A DNA stretch of 64,000 nucleotides, taken from Lethocerus indicus. Its lineage: Eukaryota > Arthropoda > Insecta > Hemiptera > Belostomatidae. Position numbers and translations under genes: made by a program. Shown one piece after another: positions 60,801-64,000 of the stretch; within the stretch, counting starts at the first letter, position 1; every line of letters begins with the position of its first letter. The notes below the pieces were generated by a model, which worked only from the letters and a program-made list of their open reading frames with translations, ran no database searches and was not told the DNA's origin. The DNA lies in contig JACDQD010000008.1 in the NCBI GenBank assembly GCA_019843655.1, forward strand, positions 14,418,442 through 14,482,441, written 5' to 3'.

Positions 60801-63216
60801 TCATGTAAGTCATCTTAAGAAATAAAGCTACACCGGCAGCCGTAGAACATTCTCAATCATCCTTAAAAAATTTGAATGCTACATTAACACACAGTATACA
60901 AACTGCATGTGTTGCTTTATATGATATGAGAAAGGCTCAAATATAAATTAAATTAATTATAAATGAATTTTATTTATATTTAAATTAATTTGAGATGGAT
61001 TACTGTAGACTTATTCGTGCTGACACTCACAGCCTACCCACATCATTCATAAACTACTTTCATTTCATCAGAACTTCCAGCCTCTCCCTTTCAATTTTGC
61101 TAAGAACTTCATAATAATTGTGGACATATGCGAGGTTAATTTATTTCTGTTATTTTATTTTGTGTTATCTATCTGTAACATATTTATATTGTTTTAATAG
61201 GTTTTGAGGAAAGCAAATTATGATCCTAACTGTCTGATTCGGCGCTCTGACCCTGAGAATGATTCCAATGAAACAGAAGACAAAGTCGAATTGTGGACTA
61301 ATCATAGGGTCATGGAATGGCTAAGGGTTGTAGACTTAGCAGAGTATGCTCCCAATCTGAGGGGTTCTGGTGTGTTCATTTTTATCTAATATTTTTATTA
61401 GGTTACAAAAATTTATATTGTTTAAAAAAATCATTTAGCAGGTATTAAATTTTAAATGCCTATAGCATTGTCCCATTTCAAAGTAGAAAAAATACCTGGT
61501 TATCATGACTTGTTGTGTTACATTACATAGGTGTACACGGTGGTTTGATGGTACATGAGGACAAATTCACAGCAACATTGTTGGCAAGTTTGTTGTCAAT
61601 TCCCCCTGAAAAAACACTTTTACGAAGACATCTTTCTACACACTTCACTCAGCTTGTAGGAAATGATGTCATTGTACAGAAGAGACAGACTGAAACTTGT
61701 CTTGGATATGTGCCACTCACAACTTCTGTAAAAATTAAAGTAATTATTTTTATCGTCATTTGTAACAACTTTCCTGTTTGAACATAAATATAAATTATAT
61801 GTGCATATTTATAGGTATAAAATATAGTTAATTAACTGTTTTTTCAGGCTCCAAAGAAAGCACAGTTTACTTTAAAACGTAAAAAGAGCAAGTTTGATTT
61901 GGATGATGGCGAACTGGTTTGTCCTTTGAATGACAGTGGTAAAAGCAGTCAATGCACAGGTGATTTCTCGCCTGAACTGGGTGTAAGTCACTAACCATAC
62001 TAACATTCCAATATATTCCTTTGTCACTGTCAAACCAGAATAAGTGGTGATTTTTTTATTGTTTTCATTTATTATATGTCTAACCTTGTACTGCTCCTAA
62101 AATTTCTTTTTAATTTATTTTTGGAAATGGAATTATAAATGAAAATTCCTCAAACTAACGTTTAACTTAGGCACATTTGTGACTAAATTTTGTGTCAACC
62201 ATTTACTAAGCTTCACTAAAAACATGTTACTAATTTGCTAAACTGGAGCTATTAAAAATATTTAATTTTTATATAAATGATCCATTTTATAACAAATGCT
62301 ATATCTAAAATGGAACATTTATGTTGCGCCGTATAACCTCATTTTATGTGTTAAACTTTTGGTGCTTACAGTTTCATTTTGGGTTGATTTATGTAATGTT
62401 GTCTAATTAAAAAATAAGTAAAATTAAAAAATCCCTCACACTATCGAGTTATGTGGAAGGAAACATTAAAAAGTATTCGAATGAATATTCAACATAATGA
62501 TTGTATTGATCTTCATCTTTATCTAATTCAATGTTTTCATGAAAAGGAAATAATGTCATGAATTGTGTATCTGAATAGCAAGGAATGTCAGTATTGACAA
62601 CATTTAGGAAATGTCCTTGAGATATTGACACATGTGCTGTGACACATTAACTTAAGGGTGAATAATTCCTTAAGCTCTTTTATGTTCTATGTTTCCTGTG
62701 GTGGATTCATCAGGTTTATTAGAACAAATTTATTTTTGTCGACTAATCAAATATTATTTATTCTTTTTTCAGAAATCTCCAAACCACGGGGGTGCCTCTC
62801 CTGAAAAACAGTCCTCTAATTCCCAAGTCAGTAATCTAATTTAATTGTAGCATTAAATTCAATACTCTTAATATTCAAATTTAAGAGTTTGATATTTACA
62901 TGTTATACATAACAAAAGGTATTGCTCTTGATGAGTGTCATAGTTATAAGATAGCTGAAATTTCAAGCTGAGTTCTTCTTAGTTAATTATTTGTTAGTGA
63001 TCCAAAGTCTTAAGTTTTCTCTTTATGAATATACAATATTATTGGAATAAAAATATTTCTCCACCCATAATTTTTTGTGTTTATATAATTTTTTCACAGA
63101 GAGATTGAACTGAATATTACAATAAAGTCTATTCTACTTGGATAATTGTATTTTAATATTATCATTCTTAGGCTTCATCCAGTAAGGAGAAAGGTGAGAG
63201 AATTAGCAATGTCTGA
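11460..63216 (+). CDS. liprin-beta: Liprin-beta (whole gene, first to last coding base)
   Basis: A multi-exon scaffold gene of the liprin (LAR-interacting / PPFIBP) family. The distal-promoter form runs 11460-11462, 11860-11968, 41457-41639 (see frame note on that entry), then 13 constant exons from 55854 to 63216, about 728 residues. The N-terminal SRLLEAALQQMDGIIS motif, the coiled-coil motif DKESLSLQVAVLTDQVEAQ and three SAM domains match vertebrate liprin-beta in order. The third SAM contains WTNHRVMEWLRVVDLAEYAP. Liprin-betas bind liprin-alphas through the SAM repeats and act at synapses and cell-matrix or junctional sites. The coiled coil is much shorter than in vertebrate proteins of about 900-1000 residues. 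Alternative first exons at 40199 and 51536 and alternative internal exons at 49302, 54371 and 54682 are listed separately. The product call is very secure, the exact isoform set is not. Confidence 0.93.
11860..11968 (+). CDS. liprin-beta: Liprin-beta exon 2 (conserved N-terminus)
   Basis: Encodes VVLGTSQEVVQEVDNPQ, then SDASRLLEAALQQMDGIIS, which closely matches the extreme N-terminus of vertebrate liprin-beta (SDASxxLxAALEQMDGIIAG). Acceptor cttaaag, donor gtaaca, phase 1 out. Confidence 0.95.
18023..18229. repeat. Foldback inverted repeat with about 78-bp arms
   Basis: The left arm 18023-18102 and right arm 18153-18229 are reverse complements at roughly 85-90% identity, around a 50-bp loop. 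Both arm ends (TACCGTAGATTTCGTG outside, GCTGCTCGCCATCTTC inside) match exactly. Internal differences are a 2-base indel and a cluster of substitutions. This looks like a foldback or MITE-type insertion. No target-site duplication was evident and the family is not recognised. Confidence 0.85.
18482..18503 (+). repeat. (GTA)n microsatellite
   Basis: About seven consecutive GTA units inside a GC-rich intronic stretch. It produces a spurious poly-valine or poly-serine open frame. Confidence 0.9.
19306..19341. repeat. (TA)n microsatellite
   Basis: About 18 uninterrupted TA units in the liprin-beta intron. Confidence 0.95.
20468..20491. repeat. (AT)n microsatellite
   Basis: About 12 uninterrupted AT units in the liprin-beta intron. 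Confidence 0.95.
21848..21890 (+). repeat. (GA)n microsatellite
   Basis: About 21 GA units after a G-rich lead-in. Such tracts can bind GAGA-type factors in insects, but there is no other sign of a regulatory element here. Confidence 0.95.
27338..27558 (+). mobile_element. TTAA-flanked MITE, copy 1 (piggyBac-like ends)
   Basis: A 221-bp non-coding element flanked on both sides by TTAA (27334-27337 and 27559-27562), the target-site duplication typical of piggyBac transposons. Terminal inverted repeats begin CCCTCTATGGGCC and end GGGCCCATAGAGGG. The sequence is closely matched, in reverse orientation, by 42113-42336. It has no coding capacity, so it would depend on a transposase elsewhere. Confidence 0.92.
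28063..28075 (+). repeat. Homopolymer G run
   Basis: Thirteen consecutive G residues, preceded by shorter G and T runs. It is prone to length error in sequencing. Confidence 0.85.
36879..36902. repeat. (TA)n microsatellite
   Basis: About 12 TA units in the liprin-beta intron. Confidence 0.93.
37039..37121. repeat. Degenerate short inverted repeat
   Basis: 37039-37062 and 37090-37121 are imperfect reverse complements, pairing GTAGGG and TTTGACAAGTTGGTGTAC-type segments with small gaps. It may be an old foldback fragment or coincidence. Confidence 0.4.
40011..40198 (+). promoter_or_regulatory. GC/CpG-rich region upstream of exon 1b
   Basis: A GC-rich stretch with many CpGs immediately 5' of the candidate alternative first exon at 40199. 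It is a plausible internal promoter and 5' UTR. No core promoter motif was identified with confidence. Inference from composition and from the downstream exon. Confidence 0.5.
40158..40202 (+). other. Upstream ORF overlapping the exon 1b start
   Basis: A 14-codon ORF (MREEPAMDGRRSAG) whose TGA stop overlaps the ATG at 40199 in the arrangement ATGA. This layout could permit termination-reinitiation or repress the alternative isoform. Confidence 0.5.
40199..40325 (+). CDS. liprin-beta: Liprin-beta alternative first exon 1b
   Basis: ATG followed by 42 codons (MSSGGPSSVSPPAWW to NKTSLN) and a strong gtaagt donor in phase 1, the same phase as exon 2. Third positions are strongly GC-biased, unlike surrounding intron. 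It lacks the LEAALQQMDGIIS motif, so it would give a different N-terminus. Assignment to liprin-beta rests on strand, position and phase. It was not recognised by homology. Confidence 0.6.
41157..41276 (+). CDS. Orphan coding-like segment (possible exon)
   Basis: After a good acceptor (tttctcag), a phase-0 frame reads RFKTAHLKKTGFLRGCHL, then LENLFGSGSPSSSSPEG, with strongly GC-biased third positions. No in-frame ATG lies upstream, and the known liprin-beta first exons end in phase 1, so none can splice to it in this frame. Candidate donors are gtaatc (after 41276, phase 0) or earlier GTs. It may be an exon of an unrecognised isoform, or a relic of the LHLVEDL-type segment found at this point in vertebrate liprin-beta. 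Confidence 0.35.
41457..41639 (+). CDS. liprin-beta: Liprin-beta alternative exon 3a (glycine-rich; frame conflict)
   Basis: Acceptor gttgcag, donor gtaaac after ATTCAACAG (phase 0). The 3' part reads VERLIATLQLYPVLPPPPDP, then HTANILRLWIQQ, and joins in phase to the coiled-coil exon at 55854. It aligns in position and style with the segment before the coiled coil in vertebrate liprin-beta. From the phase-1 exons 2 or 1b, the 5' part reads GVGLDNVESGGG in good codons but in another frame. Removing one G from the run near 41491-41500 unites both frames through a glycine tract. Either the assembly has one extra G, or a downstream acceptor (AG at 41480-41481) is used, or the upstream exon differs. 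Confidence 0.75.
42113..42336 (-). mobile_element. TTAA-flanked MITE, copy 2 (inverted relative to copy 1)
   Basis: A 224-bp element flanked by TTAA at 42109-42112 and 42337-42340. Its reverse complement matches 27338-27558 almost base for base over the outer parts (for example GGGCATAG-type ends, TTATGCGCCATCTCA, AATCAGCAATTATAAACC). The central 40 bp differ, and in this copy contain AACGTCTTGACAACGTT, a small internal palindrome. Confidence 0.92.
46791..46893. repeat. 103-nt near-perfect hairpin
   Basis: Arms 46791-46819 and 46866-46893 pair over 28 positions, interrupted only by a two-base mismatch and a one-base bulge (shared core TAAGCTAGACCG). The 46-nt loop can pair further (GCACT with AGTGC, ACTG with CAGT), and a CTTG match continues outside the arms. 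It could be a miniature foldback element or a pre-miRNA-like intronic hairpin. Confidence 0.7.
48302..48376 (+). repeat. Imperfect (CT)n tract
   Basis: A pyrimidine-rich stretch of CT, CCCT and CTGT units in the liprin-beta intron. Confidence 0.85.
49302..49429 (+). CDS. liprin-beta: Liprin-beta candidate cassette exon 3b
   Basis: A pyrimidine-rich acceptor (cgttcctag) and a gtaaat donor bound a 128-nt open segment. From a phase-1 exon it reads VNFSSEGAGKPADPYVPAF, then SGAPHFEYPRCMRGAIAPV, ending NYYP in phase 0. Codons are GC-biased at third positions. Phase 1 in and phase 0 out is exactly what is needed to join exons 2, 1b or 1c to the coiled-coil exon at 55854. The sequence matches no family I recognise. 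Confidence 0.55.
49430..51123 (+). other. Liprin-beta intron
   Basis: CpG-containing intronic sequence without a recognised gene. It includes a segment (50383-50500) resembling 40828-40970 in the same intron. Confidence 0.5.
51124..51165 (+). repeat. (TC)n microsatellite
   Basis: CT/TC repeat of about 20 units, upstream of the candidate first exon at 51536. (GA)n on the other strand could act as a GAGA-type promoter element. Confidence 0.9.
51166..51535 (+). promoter_or_regulatory. CpG-rich region upstream of exon 1c
   Basis: High GC with dense CpG, including a GCGCGC-rich run around 51442-51457, directly 5' of the exon with ATG at 51536. Likely internal promoter and 5' UTR, preceded by the (TC)n tract. 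A five-codon upstream ORF (51465-51482) lies in this leader. Inference from composition. Confidence 0.55.
51536..51632 (+). CDS. liprin-beta: Liprin-beta alternative first exon 1c
   Basis: ATG (G at -3 and +4) followed by 31 further codons (MVRGGKVVAATIALLQRQQ to RRHSPT) and a strong gtaagt donor in phase 1. The phase suits the exon at 54371 (giving ...SPTDNVESSMDES) or 49302-type exons on a longer path. The frame is open further 5' but contains no earlier ATG. It lacks the conserved LEAALQQMDGIIS motif. Attribution to liprin-beta is by strand, position and phase. Confidence 0.65.
51633..54370 (+). other. Liprin-beta intron
   Basis: Intronic. It contains a (CA)n microsatellite at 52148-52168. 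Open frames are short and lack coding bias. Nothing else recognised. Confidence 0.55.
52148..52168 (+). repeat. (CA)n microsatellite
   Basis: About ten CA units. They create a spurious His-Thr repeat in an open frame. Confidence 0.9.
54371..54505 (+). CDS. liprin-beta: Liprin-beta alternative exon 3c (acidic, serine-rich)
   Basis: After a cacatttcag acceptor it reads (G)AT-NVESSMDESTVKCPSS, then a Ser/Thr/Asp-rich stretch ending SDRECSTE, and a gtattt donor. Phase 1 in and out, 135 nt, so it can be skipped without changing frame. It fits directly after exons 2, 1b or 1c and before 54682. It starts DNVES, the same pentapeptide that appears at the start of exon 41457. Confidence 0.72.
54682..55109 (+). 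CDS. liprin-beta: Liprin-beta alternative exon 3d (Arg-rich, Pro-rich, Cys/His/Tyr-rich)
   Basis: The acceptor is aagttgtag at 54680-54681, giving phase 1 in. The donor is gtatta after 55109, phase 0 out (142 codons). It encodes EINTVGCSEDFHWVASREEP, then an Arg/Glu-rich basic stretch (RRRRRERSEQRKS), a polyproline tract (PPPPPPSPPPVRPPPPHEIP), and a tail rich in Tyr, His and Cys ending ECTYRYLHK. The polyproline tract suggests SH3 or EVH1 partners. The tail has six cysteines but no zinc-finger spacing I recognise. This module is absent from vertebrate liprin-beta as I know it. Strong codon bias and matching phases on both sides support it as a real exon. Confidence 0.72.
55110..55853 (+). 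other. Liprin-beta intron
   Basis: AT-rich and CpG-poor. This is where the composition changes back from the CpG-rich interior. No gene seen. Confidence 0.7.
55854..56033 (+). CDS. liprin-beta: Liprin-beta exon 4 (coiled coil, first constant exon)
   Basis: 60 codons in phase 0: PTTELEEQLRRLESDKESL, then SLQVAVLTDQVEAQTEKINDL. It strongly matches the ERLARLExDKESLxLQVSVLTDQVEAQ block that defines the liprin-beta coiled coil. Acceptor tttttcag, donor gtaagt. Confidence 0.97.
56437..56640 (+). CDS. liprin-beta: Liprin-beta exon 5 (coiled coil)
   Basis: 68 codons in phase 0: EMLTRSSLETQKLELLAVVS, then LERDNLELRERLAEERRKN and a Pro/Ser/Thr-rich linker. It matches LLSRTSLETQKLDLMAE in vertebrates. 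The coiled coil ends here, much sooner than in vertebrates. Confidence 0.96.
57329..57430 (+). CDS. liprin-beta: Liprin-beta exon 6 (Ser/Pro-rich linker)
   Basis: 34 codons in phase 0 (VLNRGVSPSPSPVSIGHSPR to PVLQR), ending at gttagt. The SPSP motifs could be phosphorylation sites. It is flanked by introns 56641-57328 and 57431-57910, which contain nothing recognisable. Confidence 0.9.
57911..58043 (+). CDS. liprin-beta: Liprin-beta exon 7 (linker)
   Basis: Reads LGGGHYRSLPRERGDADL, then GVVFGRASLSNDQARCSSVP and NL. SSVPNL resembles TASAPNL in vertebrate liprin-beta-1. Phase 0 in, phase 1 out, donor gtgaca. Confidence 0.93.
58044..59035 (+). other. Liprin-beta intron with 24-bp tandem repeat
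   Basis: AT-rich intron. The only structure noted is the tandem repeat at 58597-58658. Confidence 0.75.
58597..58658 (+). repeat. 24-bp tandem repeat, 2.6 copies
   Basis: Two identical copies of a 24-bp unit beginning ACAGTTTGATAATACA and a third partial copy with one substitution. Confidence 0.92.
59036..59153 (+). CDS. liprin-beta: Liprin-beta exon 8
   Basis: Reads AETESVVVNDSQNDGQ to NVPKGIRKIFGK. The GI-K-FGK motif matches RGIMKLFGK in vertebrates. Phase 1 in, phase 2 out. The codon split at the donor hides an apparent AAG-TAA stop, which is spliced away. Confidence 0.95.
59897..60016 (+). CDS. liprin-beta: Liprin-beta exon 9
   Basis: Reads VKRSGSGNLDDLPCDEPF, then VRGGVRSTAGPRLCTNSQ. 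RGG-R-TAGPRL is a liprin-beta signature just before the first SAM domain. Phase 2 in and out. Confidence 0.96.
60240..60402 (+). CDS. liprin-beta: Liprin-beta exon 10 (SAM domain 1)
   Basis: Reads PFSEWTVDNVCDWLKDLGL to PPQEIDKELNIK, the first SAM repeat. It matches PFAKWTKEQVCNWL and QDLEKELGIK in vertebrates. Phase 2 in, phase 0 out. Confidence 0.97.
60544..60804 (+). CDS. liprin-beta: Liprin-beta exon 11 (end of SAM 1, SAM domain 2)
   Basis: Starts GGLLRKKLHLAL (end of SAM 1), then SAM 2: LDSTWVLRWLDDIGLPQYKH to MLHRLTIDDVHALHITSALH. WLDDIGLPQYK is invariant in the family. 87 codons in phase 0, donor gtaagt. Confidence 0.98.
61201..61369 (+). CDS. liprin-beta: Liprin-beta exon 12 (start of SAM domain 3)
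   Basis: Starts VLRKANYDPNCLIRR, then LWTNHRVMEWLRVVDLAEYA and PNLRGSG, the third SAM repeat, the most conserved block of liprins. Phase 0 in, phase 1 out. Confidence 0.98.
61531..61739 (+). CDS. liprin-beta: Liprin-beta exon 13 (end of SAM domain 3)
   Basis: Starts VHGGLMVHEDKF, then LLSIPPEKTLLRRHLSTHF, then GYVPLTTSVKIK. It completes SAM 3. Phase 1 in, phase 0 out, donor gtaatt. Confidence 0.98.
61848..61982 (+). CDS. liprin-beta: Liprin-beta exon 14
   Basis: 45 codons in phase 0: APKKAQFTLKRKKSKFDLDD, then ELVCPLNDSG and FSPELG. It matches the KP-KLAF and EYVCPME region after SAM 3 in vertebrates. Donor gtaagt. Confidence 0.95.
62773..62826 (+). CDS. liprin-beta: Liprin-beta exon 15 (small)
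   Basis: 18 codons (KSPNHGGASPEKQSSNSQ) in phase 0 between a T-rich acceptor and a gtcagt donor. It can be skipped in frame. The flanking introns (61983-62772, 62827-63171) have no other content. Confidence 0.85.
63172..63216 (+). CDS. liprin-beta: Liprin-beta exon 16 (C-terminus and stop)
   Basis: Encodes ASSSKEKGERISNV then TGA. The final SNV is shared with vertebrate liprin-beta-1 (DSNV) and could be a short C-terminal ligand motif. Acceptor attcttag. Confidence 0.88.
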   Translation, partial: ASSSKEKGERISNV

Positions 63217-64000
63217 ACGCCTAAGAGCACCTGAGAACTCACATGAAGATTATTAAAAAGTTTGTGAACACAGTACATTCATTATTACATTCATAATAGA
63301 AGAGCACATAATATGCTCTCAAAAAAAACTCACAAGGTTATTATAAATTAGATGGTATCAACTAAATTTAGTTCCTTTATACTACTTCGTTCTTTTTTTT
63401 CATTAATATATCTTTTAAAAAAATATTTTATTTTGTATAACGTTAGTGTTGTATCAGTTTGAAGACCACTTATGTTTATATCAGTATTAAATAATGCGTA
63501 GGTAGGTTCTATGTCTTCCAACAAAATAATTGTAAGCTTTTCATCACAGAGAGCTTGTGTTTTTATTTGCAATGTTAATTTTTATTATTTTCTTCTATGG
63601 GACCAAATTCTACTATTCCTTTGTTTACAGTCTGTCTCCATTCTATAATGCATTTTTCACTAGATTTTCCTTTTTATTCTAAAATAAATTGTCTATAATT
63701 TACTATTGAAGCTATTAGAGTTTTTATTATTTGCGGGTTAATTATTAACACTAATAGATGATAATAATTACTTACAAAAATCGGATGAACTAATTGTTTA
63801 ATTTTAATTTATCCTCATTGTTATTGGTTGTTGTTAACTGGACAATCATTCATATTACTACAGGTATTTTATCCATGTATTTATGTATTTAAAGACTAAT
63901 ATTTTGTTGTAAGTATTGGAGAAAACATATATCTATTTATTACTACTTTCTTAGAGTTTATCTTTTCTAACATTGTGTTAGTTATGCTATAAGCCATGTT
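63217..64000 (+). other. Liprin-beta 3' UTR and downstream DNA
   Basis: AT-rich, non-coding. It contains a candidate poly(A) signal at 63683-63688. Nothing further recognised to the window end. Confidence 0.65.
63683..63688 (+). terminator. Candidate poly(A) signal AATAAA
   Basis: First canonical AATAAA downstream of the liprin-beta stop codon. T- and GT-rich sequence follows within 60 bases. Alternative signals further downstream are possible. Confidence 0.5.

Overview
The window is animal nuclear DNA, almost certainly from an insect. It holds intron-rich genes with GT-AG junctions, AT-rich spacers, many microsatellites, and a small inverted-repeat element with TTAA ends like those of piggyBac transposons. 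No prokaryotic or organellar genes, rRNA, tRNA or CRISPR array were seen. The order cannot be fixed from sequence alone. The large introns and strong CpG contrast would suit a big-genome, DNA-methylating insect, but that is inference.

Two genes lie head to head. On the minus strand, positions 3963-10279 encode the complete tudor-domain protein TDRD3 in 15 coding exons. All junction phases agree and the joined CDS is 1947 nt (648 aa). It has an N-terminal OB-fold region, a UBA domain, a tudor domain and the conserved C-terminal LEFRRGG-type tail. On the plus strand, positions 11460-63216 encode liprin-beta, a scaffold protein of the liprin / LAR-interacting family. It has a short conserved N-terminal exon, a coiled coil and three SAM domains. 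The 3' half is compact (55854-63216, 13 exons in phase). The 5' half is spread over about 44 kb of intron.

The liprin-beta 5' region is the most interesting part. Three exons carry a start codon and all end in phase 1 (11460, 40199, 51536). They can splice to several alternative internal routes that all deliver phase 0 to the first coiled-coil exon at 55854: exon 41457-41639, exon 49302-49429, or the pair 54371-54505 plus 54682-55109. This predicts a combinatorial N-terminus in front of an invariant coiled coil and SAM body. The 41457 exon needs a one-base shift, or a different acceptor, to be read through.

Base composition is mosaic. TDRD3, the first 3 kb of liprin-beta and everything after about 55.1 kb are AT-rich and nearly CpG-free. 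The interior 14.4-55.1 kb is richer in GC and CpG. The interior also contains two inverted copies of a TTAA-flanked MITE (27.3 and 42.1 kb), an unrelated foldback repeat (18.0-18.2 kb) and a short hairpin (46.8 kb). No nested gene was recognised there.
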